A stretch of DNA of 64,000 nt from Rhodococcus sp. B7740 (GTDB lineage Bacteria; Actinomycetota; Actinomycetes; Mycobacteriales; Mycobacteriaceae), in NCBI RefSeq assembly GCF_000954115.1, contig NZ_CP010797.1:4402001-4466000 (forward strand), given 5' to 3'. The position numbers and the translations under genes are program-made. Positions within the stretch are counted from its first letter, which is position 1, and the number at the start of each line of letters is the position of its first letter. Positions 28,769-36,791 of this stretch are shown here, piece by piece. The notes beneath the pieces are model-generated. The model worked only from the letters and a program-made list of their open reading frames with translations. It ran no database searches and had not been told where the DNA came from.

Positions 28769-29596
28769 TCAGTGCACCTCCGCCACCAATCGGTTGCTCA
28801 CCGACCCGAGGTTGTCGATTTCCACACTCACGTGATCGCCGGGCTTCAGTAACAGCTGGGGCTTGCGGCGGTAGCCCACTCCGCCGGGCGTGCCGGTGAG
28901 GATGACATCACCGGGCTCGAGGGTGGTGAACGTGGAGATTGTTGCGATCAGGTTCGGCACCGTGAACAGCAACTGCGACAGATCCGATTCCTGTACCTTC
29001 TCGCCGTTGACGATCGTACGGATGCCGCAGCTCGCGAGGTCCACCTCGTCGGGGCAGACGACGTACGGGCCGAGGGGAGTGCTTGCGTCCCAAGCCTTTC
29101 CCTGCATCCACTGATGCGTCTTGTACTGGAAATCACGCATCGTGATGTCGTTTGCGACGGCGTAACCCAGAACGTGATCGAGTGCGTTCTCCTCGGTGAT
29201 GCGCCTGCCCGCGCGTCCGATGATCACCGCCATCTCGCCCTCGTAGTCCACCTCGGAACTCTCCGGTGGGATGGCGATGTCGTCGTAGGCCCCGATCAGG
29301 CTGGAGGCGAATTTGGGAAACATCACCGGGTACGTGGGGAACTCGCGTCCTGTTTCGGCAATGTGGTCGCGGTAGTTCAGTCCGACGCAGATCACTCGGG
29401 CGGGGTCGGTGACAGCCGGGAGGACGCGCACGTCGCCGATCGGCAGGCGCTCCCCGGTCAGGCGATCCGCGGCGGCGAGTGCCTCGAGCGAACTGGTTCG
29501 CCCGAGTGCGTCGATTCCCTGCAGCGGGATCAGCGAATCCCCGTCGACCTCGCCGACTCCGCGAATACCGTTGTGCTCGTAGCTGATGTAAGCCAT
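28769..29596 (-). CDS. Fumarylacetoacetate hydrolase family protein
   Basis: A 275-residue FAH-family enzyme, which hydrolyses or decarboxylates beta-dicarbonyl ring-fission products. Metal-binding landmarks are present: EVDYEGEMAVIIG, GYAVANDITMRDFQ and ILTGTPGGVG. It is the last gene of a tight four-gene unit (MFS, DUF3237, VOC dioxygenase, FAH), starting three bases after the VOC stop. In that context it probably acts on the extradiol ring-cleavage product. Confidence 0.92.
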   Translation of the reverse strand: MAYISYEHNGIRGVGEVDGDSLIPLQGIDALGRTSSLEALAAADRLTGERLPIGDVRVLPAVTDPARVICVGLNYRDHIAETGREFPTYPVMFPKFASSLIGAYDDIAIPPESSEVDYEGEMAVIIGRAGRRITEENALDHVLGYAVANDITMRDFQYKTHQWMQGKAWDASTPLGPYVVCPDEVDLASCGIRTIVNGEKVQESDLSQLLFTVPNLIATISTFTTLEPGDVILTGTPGGVGYRRKPQLLLKPGDHVSVEIDNLGSVSNRLVAEVH

Positions 29597-29599
29597 AGC

Positions 29600-30532
29600 T
29601 CAGATCTCGCTTTCGCTCGTCTTGCGCCAGCTCGCCAGCTGTCCGCCCCACAGATTCACCGACGCGGGTACCGGACGCCACTGCCGCGTCACGTACGTGG
29701 CTCGGTCGTCGTGGAACTTCTCCATCTCGGCCGAGAGCTCGATGTGGTTGCCCGCCGGATCGTCGAAGAAGACGAACAGATTGTTGCCGGGGCCATGGCG
29801 TCCCGGGCCCCAGACGACGTCGACACCGATCTCGGTGAGGCGATCGCACCAGGACTTGAAGTCCTCCCACTCGGCGAGGTCGTAGGAGTAATGGTCGAGA
29901 TCGCCGGGCACACCGTTCTCGACGACGGCCAGAGTGTGGTGATCGCGGTCGCTGCGCAGCCACGCGAACCGGCCGTCCTCGAGCTGATCGGAGATGCGGA
30001 ATCCGACGGTGTCGACGAAGAACGAGACCATCTGCGCCACGTTGTCGGTGCCGAGAGTGGTGTGCTGGAACTTGATCGGGCGTCGACCCGGATCGGCAGC
30101 GTTCTCACCCTGGCGAGCGACCGGTCCGTGGAAATGCACCGTGGTGCCGTCGGGGTCGGTCACCGAGATGCCCGACGGTGCGCCGACGGCATGGTCGAGG
30201 ACGGACGGATCCAGATCCACGACGTCATGGCCGGCGTCCTTCAATCGCGCGGTGATCCCGGCGATACCGTCGGCATCACGAACCTCGAAGCCATAGTGAG
30301 ACAGTCCCTTCGGACCCTCGGTGAGGTCCAGAACGTGGTGTCCGAGGCCCCAGCCGAGGCGCAGGCCGCCGCCCGCGAGCTCCTCCTGCACGGTCAGACC
30401 GACGGTGCGGCCGTAGAAGTCGGCGGTGGCGGCGACGTCGGTAACGGTGAATCCGAGGTGCGAGACGGCGGTCCGGTGCAGTGTGCCCACGGCTCCACCT
30501 TCCTGCAGTCTGTTCCGGGTGGGAGTGGTCAT
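29600..30532 (-). CDS. VOC family extradiol ring-cleavage dioxygenase
   Basis: A 310-residue two-domain type I extradiol dioxygenase, related to 2,3-dihydroxybiphenyl/catechol dioxygenases. The likely Fe(II) ligands are His157 (KFQHTTLG), His214 (GDLDHYSYDL) and Glu265 (GNHIELSAEM). The N-terminal module (HLGFTVTDVAATADFYGRTV) lacks the full ligand set, as expected. It starts one base after the DUF3237 stop and precedes the FAH gene, so ring cleavage followed by hydrolysis is likely. The catechol substrate is unknown. Confidence 0.92.
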   Translation of the reverse strand: MTTPTRNRLQEGGAVGTLHRTAVSHLGFTVTDVAATADFYGRTVGLTVQEELAGGGLRLGWGLGHHVLDLTEGPKGLSHYGFEVRDADGIAGITARLKDAGHDVVDLDPSVLDHAVGAPSGISVTDPDGTTVHFHGPVARQGENAADPGRRPIKFQHTTLGTDNVAQMVSFFVDTVGFRISDQLEDGRFAWLRSDRDHHTLAVVENGVPGDLDHYSYDLAEWEDFKSWCDRLTEIGVDVVWGPGRHGPGNNLFVFFDDPAGNHIELSAEMEKFHDDRATYVTRQWRPVPASVNLWGGQLASWRKTSESEI

Positions 30533-30533
30533 G

Positions 30534-31037
30534 TCAGTGATCCGCCTTTCGGGGCGTCGATGGGGTGGGGACGATGGCGTCGGTGTAGACGGTGATACGC
30601 ACCCGGTCGCCGCGGGTGGGCGGTTCCAAGTGGCCGAGGAACACGCTGTGGTTCAACCACTTCCATCCTGGATCGGCCACCTCGAAGCGAGGGTTGGTGG
30701 AGCAGTACCAGCGGTCGATATCGGCACCACCGCCGGCGAAGATGCGCTCCATGGTGGCATCGTCCTGGGTGCCCCAGCCCTCGTTGGTGACCATGATGGT
30801 CACGTCGTCGTCGGTGACGATCGTGTAGCGAGCCCACAGGTGGGTGACGCCGTCGGTGCGCACCAGGTTCCAGTCCGCACCGCCGGGCAGGATCGTCCCG
30901 GATCCGGCCGGTCCCCGGAATCGGCCGCCGGTGATCGGGATGACCCGACGCATTCCGTGTGGGGTCGACCCGATCACCACCGGGGGAGCCAGCTCGACGT
31001 CGAGGGTGAAGACGTGATGGAGAGTGGGCGTGGACAT
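30534..31037 (-). CDS. DUF3237 domain-containing protein
   Basis: A 167-residue protein matching DUF3237: the opening LHHVFTLDVELAPP, GRFRGPAGSGTILPGGADW and a final GHLEPPTRGDRVRITVY. The biochemical role of this family is not established. Members are often beside aromatic-catabolic genes, as here. The start at 31037 is one base after the MFS stop, and its stop is one base before the VOC gene, so all are translated from one message. Confidence 0.85.
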   Translation of the reverse strand: MSTPTLHHVFTLDVELAPPVVIGSTPHGMRRVIPITGGRFRGPAGSGTILPGGADWNLVRTDGVTHLWARYTIVTDDDVTIMVTNEGWGTQDDATMERIFAGGGADIDRWYCSTNPRFEVADPGWKWLNHSVFLGHLEPPTRGDRVRITVYTDAIVPTPSTPRKADH

Positions 31038-31038
31038 G

Positions 31039-32625
31039 TCACTCACCGGCGGGCAGCAGTCGCCCGGCCGTAGGTGATGCTGCCGCGTCGATCGGGGCAG
31101 CATCGAGTCCCCTGGGGGCTCCGCCGGGAATGACGAGGGCGATGAGCGCAGCCAGGACGGTGGCTCCGGCACAGACGTAGATGCCGATGTCGAGGCCGGT
31201 CTCGAGAGCCGTCCTGGCAAGTGGTGCAACCAGATCCGAGATCGGACCGAGGTCGGCGTTGGCCACCGCCAACGGCCCGCCCTGCTCTGCGACGCCGGAT
31301 GCCACGCCCACCGCCTCGGGAGGGAGAGAACCATCGGACAGGGTGGAGGTCAGGGTGGCTCCGGCAACTCCGAACGCCACGGCGCTGACGATCGCGGGCC
31401 CGAGGCTCTGCCCGGTCTCGCGAACGAGACTGGTTACCGCGCTGGCCATTCCGGCGTAATCGATGGCGACGGCTCCGACGGCGACGGCCGTCAGTGCGGT
31501 GAACATGGTGATGAAGCCGGTTCCGAGCAACAGGATCGGGCCGGTCATCGCGAGCAGCGAGGTGGAGTCGCCGGGTAGCTGAGCCATCCATATCTGACCG
31601 ACGGCCAATGCCGACAGTCCGGTGACCAACAGGGTGCGGGCCGCGACGCGCATCAACAGGCGCGGGAGCAGTGGCGTGAGGAGCAGCGGTACGGCTTGGA
31701 TGAGAGCGAACGGCAGTGCAGCCTGCAGCGGGCTGACGTGCAGGATCGCTTCGAGCTTCACGCTGAGCGCGTAGGCGGTTCCGATGAAGCCGAACATCGC
31801 GAGCAAACCGATCAGCGCAGCCGCCGCGAAGGCAGGCGTACGGAACAGCGCGAGATTCAGCATCGGGGTGCGCGCTCGCTGCTCGCTGATGACGAACGCG
31901 ACGCCTGCGGCGACCGCGAGAACGAAGGCACCCACGATGACAGGGCTCGAATAGCCGTCCACGGAGCCCTGGATCACCGCATACAGCAGGGCGAGCAAGG
32001 CGACGGCGATGGTGATCTGGCCCGGCCAGTCGAGTCCGCGTCCGGCGGGATGACGCGAGTCGACGATCACCGCGGCGCTGACCACGGCGGTGACGAGACC
32101 CAGAACGGCGGGAATGGCGAACGACCAGCCCCAGCTGAAGTGTTCGGCCGCGAAGCCGCTGATCAGCGGAGCGATCATGGCACCGAACGCCAGGCTGACT
32201 GCCCAGAGAGACAGAGCGCGGGCTCGCTCCTGACGATCGGGGGTTGCCGAGACCAGCATGGCCAGTGACGTGGGAAAGATTGCGGCGGCACCGAGTCCGG
32301 CGATGGCCTGCCCGGCGATCAGTTGTGTCAGGGTTCCCGACGTTCCGGCGACGACGTCGCCGACGAAGACGAGCACGCCGCCCCAGACGAGCAGCCTCTT
32401 GCGGCCGAACATGTCGCCCAGTACGCCGAAATTCAGCTCGAGTATGGCGGTGGGGAGGATGAACGCGGCCGGGATCCAGGCCAGCGCCGCTGCGCTCGCT
32501 CCGAGGTCGCGTTGGATCACGCCGAGAATGGGCGCTGCGAGTGAGACGCCCATCTGGGCGACGCCGATCGCGAGGCAACAGGCGATGAGCGTGCCGCGAT
32601 CCAGTTTCTGGTGGGTGGGGTTCAT
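31039..32625 (-). CDS. MFS transporter, DHA2 (14-helix, EmrB/QacA-like)
   Basis: A 528-residue integral membrane protein with about 14 hydrophobic helices. It has the motif A-like GVLGDMFGRKRLLVW in the first cytoplasmic loop and TM4 with AIAGLGAAAIFPTSLAML. DHA2 members export hydrophobic compounds by proton exchange. Its position as first gene of the catabolic unit suggests export of, or uptake linked to, an aromatic substrate. It is divergent from an IclR regulator and has a candidate operator 22 bases before its ATG. Confidence 0.92.
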   Translation of the reverse strand: MNPTHQKLDRGTLIACCLAIGVAQMGVSLAAPILGVIQRDLGASAAALAWIPAAFILPTAILELNFGVLGDMFGRKRLLVWGGVLVFVGDVVAGTSGTLTQLIAGQAIAGLGAAAIFPTSLAMLVSATPDRQERARALSLWAVSLAFGAMIAPLISGFAAEHFSWGWSFAIPAVLGLVTAVVSAAVIVDSRHPAGRGLDWPGQITIAVALLALLYAVIQGSVDGYSSPVIVGAFVLAVAAGVAFVISEQRARTPMLNLALFRTPAFAAAALIGLLAMFGFIGTAYALSVKLEAILHVSPLQAALPFALIQAVPLLLTPLLPRLLMRVAARTLLVTGLSALAVGQIWMAQLPGDSTSLLAMTGPILLLGTGFITMFTALTAVAVGAVAIDYAGMASAVTSLVRETGQSLGPAIVSAVAFGVAGATLTSTLSDGSLPPEAVGVASGVAEQGGPLAVANADLGPISDLVAPLARTALETGLDIGIYVCAGATVLAALIALVIPGGAPRGLDAAPIDAAASPTAGRLLPAGE

Positions 32626-32646
32626 GGGTTCCTCATCCTGAGGGAA

Positions 32647-32664
32647 TGTCCTGTAAAGCAGGAC
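32647..32664. promoter_or_regulatory. Candidate IclR operator upstream of the MFS operon
   Basis: TGTCCT-N8-GGAC, containing GTCCTG-TAAAG-CAGGAC, an inverted repeat with perfect 6-bp arms. It lies between the divergent MFS and IclR genes. The same spacing and half-sites recur at 33561-33578 before the FAD hydroxylase gene. Confidence 0.55.
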
Positions 32665-32772
32665 TACTGTTGTCTAATACAGGACAGTGTTCATGGCCTG
32701 GATCACAGCTGTCAAGGGCGAAGATCCGTTTGATGACACCGCAGTCCTGACAGTCAGAACTAGGATGGATAC

Positions 32773-33558
32773 ATGGCTCCCGAGACGAGTGGATACCGAG
32801 AACGCAACAGCACGGCCGACCGCGCGCTGATCATCCTGGGAATGTTCACCGAGGATCGCCTGCAGATCAGCGCCAACGATGTCGCCGAGGCCCTCGGCAG
32901 TGCGCGCTCCACGGCGTACCGATATCTGCAGACGTTGGTCGGCGCATCGTTTCTCGAGGAAGCTCCCAATGGCGGCTTTCGGTTGGGTGTCGCAGTACTC
33001 GAACTTGCTCGATTGGCCAGGCGCGGTTACGGATTGACGACGATCGCCCAACCCGTGATGCGTGAATTGGCCGACGAGGTAGGGGAAACCGTGTTGCTCA
33101 CCAGGCTCGTCGACGACACGGCTGTGTGCATCGAGCGGTGCGAGGGGGCCAAGCAGCTGGTGCGCCTGAGCTACGAGCGTGGGAGTCGGCTGCCCATCAA
33201 TGCCGGTGCGTCGGCGTTGACGCTTCTGGCCTGGCTGCCGGAGAAGGAGATCCGCTCGATTCTGGGTCGGCATGTGCTGCAACGCTTCACCGATCGGACG
33301 TTGACCGACGTCGATCGCCTCGTCGATCGCCTCGAGCGCATCCGCACCACCGGCTACGGCGTCACCGTCGCGGAGGTGGACCCGGATGCGATGGGCATCG
33401 CCGCACCCATCTTCGACGAGTCCGGTTCGGTGGCAGCGGCATTGAGCATCGTCGCGATCAGACGTCGTGTTCCGGAGGATCGGACCGACGTGCTCGTCAC
33501 CGCAGTGCGGGCCGCGGCGGAGACTCTGTCGACGAGGCTCGCCGTCGTCAGCTCGTAG
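32773..33558 (+). CDS. IclR family transcriptional regulator of the aromatic locus
   Basis: A 261-residue regulator. The winged helix is at about residues 14-75 (STADRALIILGMF, then SARSTAYRYLQTL). The effector-binding domain follows with RGSRLPINAGASALTLLAW and GYGVTVAEVDPDAMGIAAPI. IclR proteins commonly control aromatic catabolism and bind small aromatic acids. It sits between two catabolic arms, each with a TGTCCT-N8-GGAC site, so it probably controls both. Confidence 0.93.
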   Translation: MAPETSGYRERNSTADRALIILGMFTEDRLQISANDVAEALGSARSTAYRYLQTLVGASFLEEAPNGGFRLGVAVLELARLARRGYGLTTIAQPVMRELADEVGETVLLTRLVDDTAVCIERCEGAKQLVRLSYERGSRLPINAGASALTLLAWLPEKEIRSILGRHVLQRFTDRTLTDVDRLVDRLERIRTTGYGVTVAEVDPDAMGIAAPIFDESGSVAAALSIVAIRRRVPEDRTDVLVTAVRAAAETLSTRLAVVSS

Positions 33559-33560
33559 CG

Positions 33561-33578
33561 TGTCCTATTTTATGGGAC
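33561..33578. promoter_or_regulatory. Candidate IclR operator upstream of the hydroxylase operon
   Basis: TGTCCT-N8-GGAC, within GTGTCC-TATTTTATG-GGACAC (perfect 6-bp arms). It begins three bases after the iclR stop and 40 bases before the hydroxylase GTG. It matches the site at 32647-32664 in half-sites and spacing. Confidence 0.55.
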
Positions 33579-33617
33579 ACCATTCCTATTTAACGTGATG
33601 CGCGCTACCTTGGTGGT

Positions 33618-35237
33618 GTGGACACGAGATTCGACACCCTCTACGACGTAGCGATCTGCGGTGCCGGTCCGGTCGGGATGACCGCGGGCCTGCTGCTCGC
33701 TGCACGAGGGCTCCGCGTCATCGTTCTCGAGCGTCGTTCGACGACGAGCGACGAACCCAAAGCGATCAGCATCGACGACGAGGCACTGCGTACCTATCAG
33801 CAGGCTGGCGTCATCGACCGAATTCTGCCGATCGTCGTGCCGGGCACCGGAACTCGCTACTACGGCCTCGATGACGAACCGCTCTTCCACGGTGGTGCGG
33901 AGAGCGCCTACCGACTGGGCTACCCGTTCAAGAACCCGTTCGCGCAACCGGATCTCGAACGCGTGCTGGCAGCGGCTCTGCATACGGCACACCATGTCAC
34001 CGTACGGTTCGACACCGAGGTCACCTCGATCGTGCAGGACGCGGACGCCGTGGCCATCGATGCGGGTGGACGCACGGTGCGCGCCCGCTACCTCCTCGGC
34101 AGCGACGGTGGACGATCCACGGTTCGAAACCTGCTGAAGATCGGCATGACCGGACGCAGCCATCCGGAATTGTGGTTGGTGGTGGACACGCTCGGCGACC
34201 CTCACATCGAGCGTTACGGAATGCACCATGCCGATCCGAGCAGGCCGCACGTGGTGGTACCCGGACTCGACGGTCGCTGTCGATACGAATTCCGCCTGTT
34301 CGACGGCGAGGGCGCGGCCACCGACTCGCCACCGTTCGAGCTCATCGAAAGACTCGTCTCGCGGTACCGCCCGATCACACCCGCTCAGGTCGAACGAGCC
34401 GTCAACTATCGCTTCCACGGTCTTGTGGCCGACCGATGGCAGCTCGGGCGCTGCTTCCTGCTCGGCGACGCCGCACACATGATGCCCCCGTTCGCCGGTC
34501 AGGGGCTGAACTCCGGCATTCGTGATGCCGCGAACCTGGCGTGGAAGTTGGCCGGGGTGCTCGACGGCTGTCTGCACGAAAGCGTCTTGGCCACATACCG
34601 ATCTGAGCGTGGCCCGCACGCCGCCGCGATGGTTCGCGCGTCCGAGCGGTTGGGCCGGGTGGTGATGACGACCAATGCTCGTGTCGCGGCCAGGCGCGAC
34701 GAGTTGGTCCGAGCCGCATTGGCCACCGAGAACGGGCGACGCTGGTTCGAGACCATGGCCTACCGCCCGCCGTACCGATTCTCCGACGGACTCGTACTCC
34801 CCGGCGACGACACCGGGAGTGCGATCGGGCAACCCCTGGCCTTCGACTCGGCGACCCGAACCATCCGCCCGCTCGACGAGATTCTCGGAACCGGTTGGGC
34901 GCTGATGGGAATCGACGTGCACGACGCGGGGGACTGGTCCCGTGCCCGCGGTATCGCACGCGGCCTGCATGCGGTCGAGGCCGCAGTGCCCACCGATCGC
35001 ACGGCACCGAGAATCGACGACGTCAACGTACTGCTCGACGTCGACGGTCGATTGGACGACGAGATGCGCACGTACACCGGCAGATTCGTTCTCGTCCGGC
35101 CCGACCGATTCGTCGCGGCCGCGTGGCTTCCGCACGAGGGTGACGACGTTCGAGCCGCGGTGGCGTCGTGGACCGGATCTTCCTCGAGCCCTTCCGAACT
35201 GTCCTGTCTCGAGACGAAAGGCGTCAGCTATGCGTGA
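33618..35237 (+). CDS. FAD-dependent aromatic hydroxylase (MhpA/PheA-TfdB-like)
   Basis: A 539-residue group A flavoprotein monooxygenase that would hydroxylate a phenolic ring using NAD(P)H and oxygen. The FAD motifs are GAGPVG (residues 15-20), LGSDGGRSTVR and GDAAHMMPPFAGQGLNSGI (near 285). The C-terminal thioredoxin-like region is typical of 3-(3-hydroxyphenyl)propionate hydroxylases. The start is GTG. Its stop overlaps the carotenoid-oxygenase start by eight bases, so they are coupled. The product is probably a catechol for the VOC dioxygenase in the opposite arm. Confidence 0.92.
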   Translation: MDTRFDTLYDVAICGAGPVGMTAGLLLAARGLRVIVLERRSTTSDEPKAISIDDEALRTYQQAGVIDRILPIVVPGTGTRYYGLDDEPLFHGGAESAYRLGYPFKNPFAQPDLERVLAAALHTAHHVTVRFDTEVTSIVQDADAVAIDAGGRTVRARYLLGSDGGRSTVRNLLKIGMTGRSHPELWLVVDTLGDPHIERYGMHHADPSRPHVVVPGLDGRCRYEFRLFDGEGAATDSPPFELIERLVSRYRPITPAQVERAVNYRFHGLVADRWQLGRCFLLGDAAHMMPPFAGQGLNSGIRDAANLAWKLAGVLDGCLHESVLATYRSERGPHAAAMVRASERLGRVVMTTNARVAARRDELVRAALATENGRRWFETMAYRPPYRFSDGLVLPGDDTGSAIGQPLAFDSATRTIRPLDEILGTGWALMGIDVHDAGDWSRARGIARGLHAVEAAVPTDRTAPRIDDVNVLLDVDGRLDDEMRTYTGRFVLVRPDRFVAAAWLPHEGDDVRAAVASWTGSSSSPSELSCLETKGVSYA

Positions 35238-36774
35238 CCTACCCACCCCGCTCCCGACGACACTGGTCCGACGGACCGCGCCTGCGACTGCGCGCCACGA
35301 GGCGGATGTCGACTGGAACACGTCCAACAAGTTCCTGAACGGTCCGTTCGCGCCGTGGCACGAGGAGACCGAGGCATTCGACCTCGAGGTCATCGGGAAA
35401 CTGCCCGACGACCTGGCCGGCGCCCTGTTCCGGGTAGCCGACAACCCCCGCTTCGAGCCACTCGACACCGACCGCTACCACTGGTGGGAAGGCGACGGCG
35501 GAGTCGCCGGCACCTATATCCGCGACGGGAAGGCGTCGTTCCGGATGAAGTGGGTGCACACCGACACCATGAAGATCGAGGTCGAGGCCGGTGAAGCGTT
35601 GTACAGCGGTTTCGTCAACGGCTCGGGAAAGGCCAAGCGGGATCTGCCCGTTGGCGCACCGCCGTCCAAGAGCGTCGCCAATACCAACGTCGGCCTGTTC
35701 GCCGATCACCTGCTGGTGTACTACGAAGGCGGACTGCCGCATTCGATACACCCCGAAAGCTTGGACACGCAGGGCACGTACGATTTCGGTGGCGCACTGG
35801 ACATCCTGTGCACAGCGCACTACAAGATCGAACCGTCGACGGGCAACATGCTCTTCTACTCTGCCATCGGGCCGAATCTGACATGGTACGAGGCCGATAC
35901 CAGCGGCACCGTCGTCGATACCGTCACTTTCGACATGGGCTGTCCGGCAATGGTGCACGATTACATCGTGAGCGAACACCTCGCGATCTTCCTGATCTCG
36001 CCCAACCAGTTCCGCCTCGACCGCATCATGGCGGGGCGGCCAGGGGTGCTCTGGGACGAATCGGCTACACCGAACGGCAGCAGGTTCGCCGTCCTCGACC
36101 GTCGAACCCACGAAGTCACGTGGTACGACACCGGCCTGATGCTGGCCCCGACGCACTTCTTCAACGCCCACGAAACTGCCACGGGAATCGTGGTGGACCT
36201 GCACGTCATTGCACGTCTGGGCAATCCGGCCGACGATTCGGACGAGCCGATCGACTCGCACTCCTGGTTTCCGCCCGCGATGGCCTGGCGGTTCGTGCTC
36301 GATACCGCAACCAGGACGACCACCCAGCACATGCACAGCGGGGTGGCGGGCGAGTTCCCGAAGATCAACGACGCGTGGCTGGGCCGGGAGAATCGCTTCG
36401 GCTACTTCGCTACCACCCGAAGCCTGTCGCCGCTGACCCTGACGGATGGGCTTGCGCGCCATGACTTCTCGACCGGACAGACGATCGTGCTCGAAGGACC
36501 GGACGGGTTGACCAGCCCCAGTGAACCGGTCTTCGTTCAGCGTCGAGGCGCGAGCATCGAGAACGACGGCTACCTGCTGACCCTGTGGTGGAATCCGGCG
36601 TCCGGTCTGTCCGAACTATTGGTGCACGAGGCCGACTCGTTCACCCGCGAACCACTCGCACGCGTCAAGCTCCCCGTCCGAGTGCCGTTCGCATTCCACG
36701 GATCCTGGGCCGAGGCCGAGGTGCTCGACGCAGCGATCGCAGCCCAACCTCGACGAACGAAGAACACCGAGTAG
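35230..36774 (+). CDS. Carotenoid oxygenase family protein (lignostilbene dioxygenase-like)
   Basis: A 514-residue non-heme iron enzyme. The four His ligands of the seven-bladed propeller are visible: His197 (CTAHYKI), His243 (MVHDYI), His314 (FNAHET) and His490 (AFHGSW). The family cleaves C=C bonds of carotenoids, stilbenes or phenylpropenes to aldehydes. The partner genes, an aldehyde dehydrogenase 17 bases downstream and an aromatic hydroxylase upstream, favour a phenylpropenoid or stilbenoid substrate over a carotenoid. That is inference. The ATG at 35230 overlaps the hydroxylase stop. Confidence 0.9.
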   Translation: MRDLPTPLPTTLVRRTAPATARHEADVDWNTSNKFLNGPFAPWHEETEAFDLEVIGKLPDDLAGALFRVADNPRFEPLDTDRYHWWEGDGGVAGTYIRDGKASFRMKWVHTDTMKIEVEAGEALYSGFVNGSGKAKRDLPVGAPPSKSVANTNVGLFADHLLVYYEGGLPHSIHPESLDTQGTYDFGGALDILCTAHYKIEPSTGNMLFYSAIGPNLTWYEADTSGTVVDTVTFDMGCPAMVHDYIVSEHLAIFLISPNQFRLDRIMAGRPGVLWDESATPNGSRFAVLDRRTHEVTWYDTGLMLAPTHFFNAHETATGIVVDLHVIARLGNPADDSDEPIDSHSWFPPAMAWRFVLDTATRTTTQHMHSGVAGEFPKINDAWLGRENRFGYFATTRSLSPLTLTDGLARHDFSTGQTIVLEGPDGLTSPSEPVFVQRRGASIENDGYLLTLWWNPASGLSELLVHEADSFTREPLARVKLPVRVPFAFHGSWAEAEVLDAAIAAQPRRTKNTE

Positions 36775-36791
36775 GAAAGAGCAGGACTGAC

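Noticed and set aside
33570..35468. A 632-residue minus-strand ORF opposite the FAD hydroxylase
   Set aside because: The plus strand has clear FAD motifs and coupling to the next gene. The antisense frame lacks any recognisable domain.
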